Origin: a virus
DNA: 32,966 bases
Virus record (IMG/VR): IMGVR_UViG_3300042460_000118
Span: 1 to 32,966 of that record
Direction: 5' to 3' (one strand)
Part shown: positions 18,754 to 26,644 of the stretch, piece by piece
Layout of the letters: every line of letters starts with the position of its first letter
Position numbering within the stretch: the stretch's first letter is position 1
Position numbers and translations under genes: made by a program
Notes under the pieces: model-generated
Seen by the model: only the letters and a program-made list of their open reading frames with translations
The model's database searches: none
Told to the model about the DNA's origin: nothing

Positions 18754-19531
18754 CTAATGCCTCCAGAGATTTAATCTTCACAGACCCAACCCCTGCATCA
18801 GCACATACCTTTGAAATTGGACAAGTCTTACAGATCTTTGAATTAGCTCTGTAGTTTTTTGTTGGTAAGGTTTTGTCTACCCACGCCTTACGAACGTCTC
18901 TCATCCACTGGAATGCATTTTCTACCCATTGTCTATAATAATCATTTACTTCAACAGGAAGAATCAACAAGTCGTGATTGTTCTTGTTTTCATAAATAAG
19001 AACTGCTTTTGCTTTTTTAAGAATCTTCATGTAAATAAGAAGTTGAATGAGGTGACCAGTCTTGGGCTTACCTACTTTCTTACGATACTCAAAGCCTTCC
19101 ATTGGCATAGTCTTAATTTCACCAAGAAGCTCTTCGCCTTCCCAGTTAAGAATGACGTCGCCAAATCCAAAGATAGGTGGGTCATTTGCTACAACCTTAA
19201 ACTCTGAATCAACCAGAAGTCCTGGAACATTTCCCATGGCTTCTTGAATACGCTCGTGAGACTTTGTACCAGCAGTCATGTTGGCACCACCATAAGCATC
19301 TGCATTATCTTCAAACACTCCGCCCTCAAAAGCAAGGTACCAGTATCTTGGACACTCTCCATGAGAGAATGCGATAGTGCTAGGTGCAAAAGTTTTCTTT
19401 TGTGTAAACTTATCTATACGATTAACGGTATAGCCAGAATTAATCTTTTCAATTAGTGCTTGGTTATCTAGAAATGATTTTTTATCTGCAATCTTTTTAA
19501 TCATTACTTCTTGTAAAAAATTTTTAGCCAT
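18740..19531 (-). CDS. Cas4-like PD-(D/E)XK nuclease with Fe-S cysteines
   Basis: 263 aa. The nuclease core reads: His92 (TKSHERIQ), Asp125 in GFGDVIL, Glu138-x-Lys140 in LLGEIKTM and Gln163 in HLIQLLIYM, which are the RecB/Cas4 motifs. Four cysteines at 60, 234, 237 and 243 (GEC near the N-terminus, C-K-T-C-x5-C at the C-terminus) match the [4Fe-4S] ligands of Cas4/AddB-type nucleases. The family degrades or trims DNA ends, often 5' to 3'. There is no cas1, cas2 or repeat array in the window, so this is a stand-alone phage recombination nuclease. It has its own promoter at 19560-19588. Confidence 0.9.
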   Translation of the reverse strand: MAKNFLQEVMIKKIADKKSFLDNQALIEKINSGYTVNRIDKFTQKKTFAPSTIAFSHGECPRYWYLAFEGGVFEDNADAYGGANMTAGTKSHERIQEAMGNVPGLLVDSEFKVVANDPPIFGFGDVILNWEGEELLGEIKTMPMEGFEYRKKVGKPKTGHLIQLLIYMKILKKAKAVLIYENKNNHDLLILPVEVNDYYRQWVENAFQWMRDVRKAWVDKTLPTKNYRANSKICKTCPISKVCADAGVGSVKIKSLEALVETM

Positions 19532-19559
19532 TATTATTTTTCTTTTCTCTTAGAGTTCT

Positions 19560-19588
19560 ATTATACACTAGCGAGTAATATACTTCAA
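19560..19588 (-). promoter_or_regulatory. Promoter of the Cas4-like gene
   Basis: TATAAT (19560-19565), a 17-base spacer and TTGAAG (19583-19588), lying mostly in the 3' end of the 101-aa gene. The predicted +1 is near 19553, giving a leader of about 20 bases. Confidence 0.7.
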
Positions 19589-19873
19589 GGCAGATACTAA
19601 ACTATTTATAGCCTCTGCTGCGGTATAGTATAGGTTTTTCTTCCCACGGTCTGACTTGTCCACATTGGCCATCCAGGTGGCTCTGAAGGCCATTTTAGCG
19701 GCAATTGCCTGCAGTCTTACAATCTCAATCGTTACTACGTTAAGTGGGATATCTGGCTTAATAATAACCTTAGCAATAAAGGTAAGAGCCTGCGTTAGTT
19801 CTTCGTCGTTCATGTAGTCAGCAATTTCTGACAAACCATTAACCATGTCTATTGTTGTTTTATCTTGTTCCAT
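19568..19873 (-). CDS. Conserved all-helical phage protein
   Basis: 101 aa, function unknown. All-helical, with a KPDIPLNVVTIEIVRLQAIA core, then AFRATWMANVDKSDRGKKNLYYTAAEAINSLVSALKY. The last helix pattern (K-x-x-Y-Y-x-x-x-x-A-I-x-x-L-V-x-A-L-K-Y) recurs, to my recollection, in phage proteins placed between RecA and Cas4 genes, but no activity is known to me. A small helical adaptor in recombination is plausible by position. Its start overlaps the stop of the nuclease candidate at 19873-20157 by one base, and its 3' end carries the Cas4 promoter. Confidence 0.6.
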   Translation of the reverse strand: MEQDKTTIDMVNGLSEIADYMNDEELTQALTFIAKVIIKPDIPLNVVTIEIVRLQAIAAKMAFRATWMANVDKSDRGKKNLYYTAAEAINSLVSALKYITR

Positions 19874-20157
19874 TATTTTTCTCCTGTTAATTGTTCTAGT
19901 ATTCCTAATTCTATTATAGCAAGTCTTGTCTTTGGCGTACCCTCGCCAATTACTACAATGATGGCTGGATCATTACCATTACGAATTGCATCAGTAGTTG
20001 CCTTAGCCCAAACATCTTTATTAAGAGTAAAGCTTTTCCCAACCTCTTTAAAGTCTACAGTAAAAGTCTCAAAGGTTGCATCCCCCTTGTGAGTTCCTCT
20101 TCCAGAATTTTTATGAAGCTTGGCTCCAATTCTTTTGCTTTCAGACTTTTCGCTCAA
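19873..20157 (-). CDS. PD-(D/E)XK nuclease candidate, Hjc-like
   Basis: 94 aa if started at the TTG at 20157, which has SD AAAGGA 5 nt upstream; an ATG at 20202 would add 15 residues and overlap the previous gene by 62 bases. The core KNSGRGTHKGDATFETFTVD then FKEV has the Asp (KGDA) and Asp-x-Lys (VDFKE) spacing of a PD-(D/E)XK active site, followed by a helix (VWAKATTDAIRNGNDP), a strand (AIIVVIGEG) and RLAIIEL. The length fits archaeal/viral Holliday junction resolvases of the Hjc type. The alternative is a small endonuclease of unknown target. It lies beside RecA-like and Cas4-like genes, which supports a recombination role. Confidence 0.6.
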   Translation of the reverse strand: MSEKSESKRIGAKLHKNSGRGTHKGDATFETFTVDFKEVGKSFTLNKDVWAKATTDAIRNGNDPAIIVVIGEGTPKTRLAIIELGILEQLTGEK

Positions 20158-20341
20158 GATAATCCTTTTTTGTTTTCTTAGCAAGACTAACTCTTGATAC
20201 ATGTTTTTTTGAACATTGCCAAGTTAGATCTAGAGTATCTTTCCAAAGACGTAGAGTTGGCACTTCTTCTTTACATCTTTGACACAAGAACTTTCCAGGA
20301 TGAGTATAGAACGTTTGGTTATTTTGCTGATTCAACGCCAT
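20141..20341 (-). CDS. Small zinc-binding protein
   Basis: 66 aa, function unknown. CQRC (Cys20, Cys23) and Cys43 near a His47 could bind one zinc in a ribbon-like fold, with LRLWKDTLDLTWQC between. Aromatic residues of this stretch resemble the strand pair of small zinc ribbons. The C-terminal segment is basic (KKTKKDYLERK). The start overlaps the RecA-like gene by 23 bases, and the end overlaps the nuclease candidate, so expression is coupled to both. It may be an accessory of the recombinase or the nuclease, by position only. Confidence 0.65.
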   Translation of the reverse strand: MALNQQNNQTFYTHPGKFLCQRCKEEVPTLRLWKDTLDLTWQCSKKHVSRVSLAKKTKKDYLERKV

Positions 20342-21341
20342 TTACCTGATCTCTGATTGAACCTTGGAGCTCAAGGTCTTCACGCACACGACTTATAAAA
20401 CCATCTCTACCCTGTACCTTAGAGCCGTCAGGAAGAATATACCAAGCACCAGTTCTTTCTACAATGCCCATAAGTTCTGCTGTATCAACCAAATCAGCAA
20501 TGACATCAATACCAACCATGTTACCTCTAAAATAGAAATCATATTCGCCACTCTGAAAGCCAGGACTCGTTTTACTAAACTGCAATTCCCAACGAATTTT
20601 TCTACCAATCTTTTCCTCAATTAGCTTATCTCCAACAGGAATCTTACCCTTGATAGCCTGATTGTCAGACTCAGAGCTAAATAGTTTAATGACAGATGAA
20701 GAATAAAATTTAGTAGCCTGGCCACCACTTGGTTGCTGACTTGTATACATTGCACTAATATTATTACGACTCTGACTAATTAAGACAAGTAGCGTAGGCT
20801 TAACTTTATTATTTGCATAGTTGAGCATCTTCCACGCATTACTAAAGTCCCTTGACTCTGCTCCAATTTGTTTAGTATTTTCTAATTCTTTAAGCTCGTC
20901 AGTTCCTTTTTCAAAGTAAATGGCTGGTAGCAAAGATGTGATTGAGTCAATTACAATTATATCTACTCCAGCATTCATCAAGCCTGTGCCAACCTCAACC
21001 ATTTCATTAATGGTTCTTGCTTGAGATACAATTAAGTTATCAGTATCTACCCCTAAACTTTTTGCCCAATCTTCTGAATAAGACATCTCGGCATCAATCC
21101 AAGCACAGAGCTTTCCTTCTTTTTGTGCAATACTAATCATTTGCAAACATAAGGATGACTTTGCACTTGACTTGCTTCCCCAAATAAGAACTTGTCTACC
21201 ATAAGGCAGTCCACCACTAAGAGCACGGTTTAGTCCTGGGCTTGGTGTTTTTTGATATTCTGTTTTAAATCCTGCTCCATTAGAAAGTCTCTTACGTAGC
21301 TTTGGATCTAGTGATGCGAACGCTTCTTCAATAGTTGTCAT
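20319..21341 (-). CDS. RecA/UvsX-like recombinase
   Basis: 340 aa, about the length of RecA. The P-loop is WGSKSSAKSS at residues 54-63, where the usual G-K-T/S has Ala60-Lys61-Ser62, and Walker B is VDIIVIDSITSLLP. The motif SQSRNN in the L1-region strand (LLVLISQSRNNISAM) and the SGGQATKFYSSSVIKLF segment match RecA and phage UvsX proteins. These coat ssDNA and drive strand exchange and replication restart. The protein lacks the MAW-type RecA start, so it is closer to phage RecA-like proteins. The start overlaps the MazG gene stop by one base (TAATG). Confidence 0.9.
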   Translation of the reverse strand: MTTIEEAFASLDPKLRKRLSNGAGFKTEYQKTPSPGLNRALSGGLPYGRQVLIWGSKSSAKSSLCLQMISIAQKEGKLCAWIDAEMSYSEDWAKSLGVDTDNLIVSQARTINEMVEVGTGLMNAGVDIIVIDSITSLLPAIYFEKGTDELKELENTKQIGAESRDFSNAWKMLNYANNKVKPTLLVLISQSRNNISAMYTSQQPSGGQATKFYSSSVIKLFSSESDNQAIKGKIPVGDKLIEEKIGRKIRWELQFSKTSPGFQSGEYDFYFRGNMVGIDVIADLVDTAELMGIVERTGAWYILPDGSKVQGRDGFISRVREDLELQGSIRDQVNGVESAK

Positions 21342-21670
21342 TAAAACTTTACTCCATGTCTTTCTGGACGTGACTTATTAAAGTCAGTCTTATTATTTAG
21401 TGCTACTTGAAGCTCTCCATCAACATAACCGTGATTTCTTAGCCCCTGATACAAGTCAAGAGTTCTAATGATAATGTCTGCCATTTCATCAGCTACTTCT
21501 TGCTTGCCCTTGTCTTTACGAATAGCTTCCATAACCTCAACAGCTTCTGATACAATCATCATTAATTGTTTAGTGACAAAAATGTCATCAATCTTGTTAG
21601 GCCAAAATCCTTTTTCCACTGCTGTTTTGTGAATCTCTTTTGCCATACCATCTAGTGACAGATGAATCAT
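21341..21670 (-). CDS. MazG-like nucleotide pyrophosphohydrolase
   Basis: 109 aa. The MazG metal motif E-x-x-E-(12-28)-E-x-x-D is visible as SEAVEVMEAI followed by EVADEMADIIIRTLD in two consecutive helices. The short single domain is like phage MazG proteins, which hydrolyse NTPs/dNTPs to monophosphates and may lower ppGpp or sanitise odd nucleotides. A possible ATG at codon 9 is also present, but the ATG at 21670 overlaps the DnaE stop and is kept. It sits between polymerase and recombinase genes, consistent with a nucleotide-pool role during phage replication. Confidence 0.88.
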   Translation of the reverse strand: MIHLSLDGMAKEIHKTAVEKGFWPNKIDDIFVTKQLMMIVSEAVEVMEAIRKDKGKQEVADEMADIIIRTLDLYQGLRNHGYVDGELQVALNNKTDFNKSRPERHGVKF

Positions 21671-24600
21671 TATTCTACATCCTCCATTATTACTGTTCCA
21701 TCTTTTGTTTTTCCAAAAGAAAATTTATAAGAGTGTCCTTCTTCAATCTTCATGTATGCCCTAGCAAAAGATGTTGGGAATACTGTAACTGAGTGTAACT
21801 TACGATCAGTATCGGCTAATACTAAGGATGCCATCTTCTTTCCAGCCTTTGTAATTCTTGGCTTAAAAGAAACAACAAATAGTTCTTCGTCTTTATAAGG
21901 AAGCTGGCGGTAGTTAAGAATCTTTACAAGTCCAGATTCAGAACTCCTAGTCTCGTCAGCAGGGATGGCAGTAACAATACGATTATCGCTGCATAAAAGA
22001 ACATAAGTTTTGCCAGACTCAATACTTGTTTGTTCATCATCAAAGATACCTACACTTCCAGTTTTATCTAGTATTTCAACACGTGACCAACCTTTGCCAC
22101 GCTTAATTGTTTTGATCATTCCCATAAGAATAAATGCACCCTTTTCTTCAAAGTCACAGACCTCATCCATAAAGGCATAGTAGTGCTGTGGCACAGAAGT
22201 TTGAAACTCTGGAAGATTTAGATACTCATATAAGTTTTGACGGATCTCTTCGTCATTACGTGGGTTGTCAGTAAAGGTTGCTCCACCCACAGCCCTAAGA
22301 GCAGCAAGAGCACGACTGTTTACGCCACTACCTTTTGTAAAGGTAAACTCTTCTAGGTGCTTGTAGTCTCTGAATGGACGTGCATCCATGTACTTGTTAG
22401 CAATGTTATCACTAATGTACTTGATTGCTGTTAGTCCAAACCTAATTCCCTTACCCTCAATCTTAAAGTCAGCATCGGAGTCGTTGATGTGAGGAAGCTT
22501 TACCTTAATATTCATACGCTTTGCTTCAATAAGATATTCTGTACGAGCATCCTTGTCGCTCTCATTCTTTAGAATAGCAAACATAAACTCTAGAGGGTGA
22601 TAGTACTTTAACCAAGCTGTCCAGTATGACAATGTTGAATATGCTACAGCGTGAGACTTGTTAAAGGAGTAACCTGCGTGTGCTTCAAAGTCGTGCCACA
22701 AGTCTTTTGCATCGTTAGGAGATAAGAACTTTGATGCACCTTCAACGAACTTGTCTTTAAACTTGTCAAACTCTTTAGCATCTTTTTTCTTACCAATAAT
22801 CTTACGAACTTGGTCAGCTTCTGCCATGGTCATTCCACCAAGCTCTGTACAGGCTTGCATAACCTGCTCTTGGTACAAAATACATCCATATGTTTCTTGT
22901 GTAAATGTTTTCATTACTTGGTGGTGATAGCTAATGTTTTGCTTACCATGTTTACGAGCAATGTAATCTTTTCCAATAGTGTTCATAGCACCTGGACGAA
23001 CAAGTGCGTTAGACGCAGCAAGTTCTGCAAAGTTTTTTACACCCATCTTAACAAGCAAGTTTGTATATGGTGTAGCTTCACACTGGAAAACACCTTTAGT
23101 GTATCCATCAGAAAGCATACGATAAACATTGGCATCTTCCATATTAATCTTATGAAGATCAACCTTGGTTCCATTACGCTCTTCAACAATCTTAATAGTG
23201 TCTTGAATAACAGACAAGGTCTTTAGACCTAGAGCATCAATCTTAATTAGACCAATACGTTCTGCTTCTGCCATGTCTACTGCTACTACTGGGATACGTT
23301 CTTTTGTTCCTGGTGCCGTGCGAGTTTCCATAGGAGCAAACTTAAAGATAGGTTGCTTAGATGTTACAACACCAGCAGCGTGAATACCAGTGCCACGAAT
23401 ACGACCACGTAGCTGGTCTCCATACTTTTCAATTTCTGGATACTTTTCACGGAACCATTCAGCCTGTTTAGAGTTACAGTAATCATCCCAAGTATCAACA
23501 ACTTTCATAACTTTGTTGACATCAACAAGTGGAATGTTTAGCACACGAGCAATGTCACGAACAACACCTTTGTCTTTAAAGGTAAGGAAGGTTGCGATAG
23601 AAGCTACGTGTTTGTATTGTCTAACTAAGTAGTCTTTTACTTCATCACGACGGTTGTCCTGGATGTCTGTATCAATGTCTGGGAAGTCATTACGTTCTGG
23701 ATTAATAAAACGGAAAAACAGTAAGCCATGTTTGATAGGATCAATGTCAGTAATGCCTAGTGTATAACAAAGCAAGGAGCCTGCAGCAGAACCACGACCT
23801 GGGCCTACCATAATGTTTTCTTTCTTTGCCCATGCAATCATAGAGCGAACTACCAAGAAGTAAGGACCAAAGTTTTTATCTTCAATAACTTTCATCTCTT
23901 CTTCAATTCGGTCAAGATATACCTGATCTTTGTCTAGTCCCATTTGGGTTAACCCTTCTAATGCAAGAGTTCTTAGTTCTGCATTAGGATTTTTATATTG
24001 TACTGGAAGAAGGTCTTGGTAGTCTTGAATGTCATAGTCTTCTATTTTATCTACGATGTCAAGAGTTGCTTGATACATATCTTCACGATCAATACCTTGC
24101 TTTTCCATAGCTGCTTTCATCTCTTCATAGGAAAGCAAATGAATCTCAAAGTTTTTAAATGACATCTGACGGTCTGCACCATATAGATAATCAAGACGGT
24201 CCATTAAATTGTCATGCTTGCAAGACTTCTCATAGGTAACATCCTTTTCAGTCTTGTTAGAGTATGAGTTAAGAATAAGCTTTAGCTCTTGAATTTCTGC
24301 CTGAGATGGGTCAGAGTGGTGACAGTCAGGAGTTACAACTGGAGTAATTTTAAACTCATCTGCTAGATTAAGAATGGTCTTGTTAATCTCTGGAGGATTG
24401 TGAGGCATTACCTCTAGGTAATAATCTTCACCAAAGGTAGACTTGCACCACTGAATATGTTCTTTTGCATAGGCTAGTTCATCTGCTTCAATTGCTTTAG
24501 CTAGGACACCAGAAAGGCATCCAGAAGTAATTATTAGACCTTCTTTGTATTCTTGAAGAATCTCCCAGTCAATTCTTGGCTTCTTGTAGAAACCTTCTGT

Positions 24601-24942
24601 CCATGCAATTTCATTTAGCTTGTTAAGGTTTTCCAAACCTTTCTTGTTCTTAGCAAGAATAACTAAGTGGTTGTAGTTAAGATCTAGTGGGTCATTCTTT
24701 GCTTTCTTGTCTGTGTGGTCATGACGGTCTTTAGTTATGTACCCCTCAATTCCAAGAATTGGCTTGATACCCTTTTCTTTTGCAGCACGATACATCTCAC
24801 GATGACCAGACAAAGAGCCGTGGTCAGTGATTGCAATGGCTGGCATACCTAGCTCAGCTGCACGGTCTACGTACTCCTGTGGCGTTGCAATTCCATCAAA
24901 TAGAGAGTAGTGGGTGTGAACGTGTAGTCCAGCGTAGTTCAT
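21670..24942 (-). CDS. dnaE: DNA polymerase III alpha subunit (DnaE type)
   Basis: 1090 aa. Residues 1-280 form the PHP domain, with LHVHTHYS (His7, His9), TDHGSLSG, NHLVILAKN and TPDCHHSD, so most metal ligands are present and it may still be an active proofreading exonuclease. The polymerase palm carries PDIDTDI (Asp422, Asp424, Asp426), with GPGRGSAAGSLLCY before it and KDKGVVRDIARVL after it. Conserved YQEQVMQ and SFNKSHAVAYS fingers motifs follow, then an HhH region and an OB domain near the C-terminus. No PolC-type exonuclease is inserted. It would be the phage's own replicative polymerase. SD AAGGAC precedes the ATG; an attenuator-like hairpin separates it from the SSB gene. Confidence 0.96.
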   Translation of the reverse strand: MNYAGLHVHTHYSLFDGIATPQEYVDRAAELGMPAIAITDHGSLSGHREMYRAAKEKGIKPILGIEGYITKDRHDHTDKKAKNDPLDLNYNHLVILAKNKKGLENLNKLNEIAWTEGFYKKPRIDWEILQEYKEGLIITSGCLSGVLAKAIEADELAYAKEHIQWCKSTFGEDYYLEVMPHNPPEINKTILNLADEFKITPVVTPDCHHSDPSQAEIQELKLILNSYSNKTEKDVTYEKSCKHDNLMDRLDYLYGADRQMSFKNFEIHLLSYEEMKAAMEKQGIDREDMYQATLDIVDKIEDYDIQDYQDLLPVQYKNPNAELRTLALEGLTQMGLDKDQVYLDRIEEEMKVIEDKNFGPYFLVVRSMIAWAKKENIMVGPGRGSAAGSLLCYTLGITDIDPIKHGLLFFRFINPERNDFPDIDTDIQDNRRDEVKDYLVRQYKHVASIATFLTFKDKGVVRDIARVLNIPLVDVNKVMKVVDTWDDYCNSKQAEWFREKYPEIEKYGDQLRGRIRGTGIHAAGVVTSKQPIFKFAPMETRTAPGTKERIPVVAVDMAEAERIGLIKIDALGLKTLSVIQDTIKIVEERNGTKVDLHKINMEDANVYRMLSDGYTKGVFQCEATPYTNLLVKMGVKNFAELAASNALVRPGAMNTIGKDYIARKHGKQNISYHHQVMKTFTQETYGCILYQEQVMQACTELGGMTMAEADQVRKIIGKKKDAKEFDKFKDKFVEGASKFLSPNDAKDLWHDFEAHAGYSFNKSHAVAYSTLSYWTAWLKYYHPLEFMFAILKNESDKDARTEYLIEAKRMNIKVKLPHINDSDADFKIEGKGIRFGLTAIKYISDNIANKYMDARPFRDYKHLEEFTFTKGSGVNSRALAALRAVGGATFTDNPRNDEEIRQNLYEYLNLPEFQTSVPQHYYAFMDEVCDFEEKGAFILMGMIKTIKRGKGWSRVEILDKTGSVGIFDDEQTSIESGKTYVLLCSDNRIVTAIPADETRSSESGLVKILNYRQLPYKDEELFVVSFKPRITKAGKKMASLVLADTDRKLHSVTVFPTSFARAYMKIEEGHSYKFSFGKTKDGTVIMEDVE

Positions 24943-24970
24943 TAATGTCCTTCGTTAGTTAAATAAAGTT

Positions 24971-25005
24971 TTGAGATGGGTAGTTTTAGGAGATACCCAG
25001 CTCAA
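24971..25005 (-). terminator. Intrinsic hairpin between SSB and dnaE, attenuator candidate
   Basis: TTGAG-C-TGGGTA pairs with TACCCA-T-CTCAA around an 11-base loop: eleven pairs and one mismatch. It is followed by AACTTTATTT on the minus strand. It lies 5 bases past the ssDNA-binding protein stop. Partial termination would give more SSB than polymerase from one message. Confidence 0.62.
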
Positions 25006-25009
25006 CTTT

Positions 25010-25672
25010 TTACCAGTCAGCGTTGCTAGTAGTTGCAGCACCTGGGCCATCAAAGCCTAGGTAGAAGCTCTCTTGCTCTGCGTATGGAACGTGGCGAACA
25101 ACCTTGTCTAGATTAAACGGCTCAATGCCAGTCCAGTCAAAAGGTTCTGTGTCTGGTGCGGTTGGAATTAGAGTATAGTTTGTTTCAATACCCTGACCAT
25201 TACGCTTCAGCTTCCACTGTAGGTTTGAAATTGATCCAGTCTCTAGAGCATATTCACGAATAGTGTCAAATGCTGATTGCTTTGAAATACCCTGAGACCA
25301 TACAGCAACATATGGTGGCTCTAGACCATCGTCAATGACTACGTTGCAGTAGAAACGAAGACGTGCTCTCCAGCCAGCCTTTGGATCCTTACGGTGCATC
25401 TCTTCTGCCCAGTCACGACCTTCGCTATCCATGGTGTCTAAAGCCTTACGCTTGTAATCTTTTGGATTTGTGTGTTCCTTAACCACAACAGCTAGACCAC
25501 GACTTGCGTCGTATCCAGATGAATCAGCATCTAGCTCTTCAATGAAACGAATCTTTGCAGATTGTCCATCAGCTAGCTTTACCCAACGAACCTTTGGCCC
25601 TGCAGATGGGTCTGACTTTGGCTTGCTATCTAGTAATGCATTAATGTTTGCTAGTCCTTTTACAATGCTCAT
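25010..25672 (-). CDS. Phage single-stranded DNA-binding protein, gp32-like
   Basis: 220 aa. A core of KVRWVKLADGQSAKIRFIEE, a charged loop, RLRFYCNVVID and YVAVWSQGISKQSAF runs as an OB-like beta domain of the type used by T4 gp32-like phage SSBs. It starts with a short N-terminal helix (LANINALLDS) and ends in an acidic/small-residue tail (GPGAATTSNADW), typical of SSB interaction tails. No zinc cysteines are visible. The identification rests on this pattern and on the position between primase and polymerase. It should coat ssDNA at the fork. A strong SD (AAGGAG) precedes the ATG, fitting high expression, and a stable hairpin follows its stop. Confidence 0.77.
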   Translation of the reverse strand: MSIVKGLANINALLDSKPKSDPSAGPKVRWVKLADGQSAKIRFIEELDADSSGYDASRGLAVVVKEHTNPKDYKRKALDTMDSEGRDWAEEMHRKDPKAGWRARLRFYCNVVIDDGLEPPYVAVWSQGISKQSAFDTIREYALETGSISNLQWKLKRNGQGIETNYTLIPTAPDTEPFDWTGIEPFNLDKVVRHVPYAEQESFYLGFDGPGAATTSNADW

Positions 25673-25703
25673 GTTTTATTTCTCCTTATGTGTTTTCTTA
25701 TTT

Positions 25704-26630
25704 TTAGTTTAGCATGTTTAGTATGGCTTTGTCAAATGATTCATCAAGGTTTTTAATATCTTCATTTGTCATATCACCAATATCTTTATATTGTTTATCT
25801 AGTTGTATCACGCTAACACGAGCACCAAGACGTTCTACAATCTTGGATTTCATGTTACCGCCTGCTTCATCATTGTCTGCAATAACTATAATGTTATTGA
25901 AGTATTTTTGTAGTAGGTCTATTTGTACATTAGATACGTTGGCTCCTAATGTAGCTACCGCTGGAAATCCACACTGGTCTAAACGAATAACATCAAAGGA
26001 AGACTCTACAATATAGACCTTGCTTGACGTTTTAACCCTGTGTAGATTAAAGAGAACTTTGCTCTTTGGTAGTCCTGGTGTGTTCTTAAAGTCTTTTCCC
26101 TCAATTGATCTGCCAACAAAACCAACCTCCATACCATCTGGAGAATGAACTGGTATTGTAACCATGTCTTGCTTTTCAGAAAATCCCAAAGAAAACTTTT
26201 TAACAGAATCTTCTGTTATAAGTCTGCCTTCATAGTATCTCATTGCACGTGGAGACTCTAGAGCTTGTGAGTTTAAACGCTTAATCAAAACTTGGTCATA
26301 CTGATTGTAGACTGGTTTTTCATGTAATTGTTTTTCAATGTCATAGGCTAAGTCTGCAAGAGTCTCTTTGCTTTTAATGTATCTTGCTGCCTCAAAATAT
26401 GTTCTGCCACTCATTGTCATAACTAGCTGAGTAAGATCTGTTACGTGTTGGCAAGCAAAGCAATAAAATAATCCTGAAGACTTATCAACTTCTCCTGCTG
26501 GAGTTCTTGAGTTGTTGTGGTAAGGACAAAATATAATATAATCAGAATCAACCTCAGACATGATGTCTACACCTGCGCCAGTTAAGACACGTTTAATCTG
26601 TTCTTTTGTGTAAACTTCTTTTCTTTTCAT
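25704..26630 (-). CDS. DnaG-like DNA primase
   Basis: 308 aa, a compact phage primase. An N-terminal zinc ribbon is made by Cys35, His38, Cys57 and Cys60 (CPYH ... CFAC). A catalytic core follows, and a TOPRIM domain with Glu209 in VYIVESSFDVIRL and Asp252-x-Asp254 in VIADNDEAG binds the metals. It lays down RNA primers on the lagging strand. There is no C-terminal helicase-binding domain of DnaG size, so contact with the helicase encoded next to it must use a short C-terminus. It follows the helicase gene after 14 bases and precedes the SSB gene. Confidence 0.93.
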   Translation of the reverse strand: MKRKEVYTKEQIKRVLTGAGVDIMSEVDSDYIIFCPYHNNSRTPAGEVDKSSGLFYCFACQHVTDLTQLVMTMSGRTYFEAARYIKSKETLADLAYDIEKQLHEKPVYNQYDQVLIKRLNSQALESPRAMRYYEGRLITEDSVKKFSLGFSEKQDMVTIPVHSPDGMEVGFVGRSIEGKDFKNTPGLPKSKVLFNLHRVKTSSKVYIVESSFDVIRLDQCGFPAVATLGANVSNVQIDLLQKYFNNIIVIADNDEAGGNMKSKIVERLGARVSVIQLDKQYKDIGDMTNEDIKNLDESFDKAILNMLN

Positions 26631-26644
26631 CTGGGTGTTGTCCT

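Noticed and set aside
18740-19531. Cas4-like gene as sign of a CRISPR-Cas locus
   Set aside because: No cas1, cas2 or direct-repeat array was seen; stand-alone Cas4-like nucleases are common in phage recombination modules.
21670-24942. Intein or inserted exonuclease in DnaE
   Set aside because: The length of 1090 aa is normal for DnaE, and motif order is uninterrupted, with no HINT or DEDD motifs.
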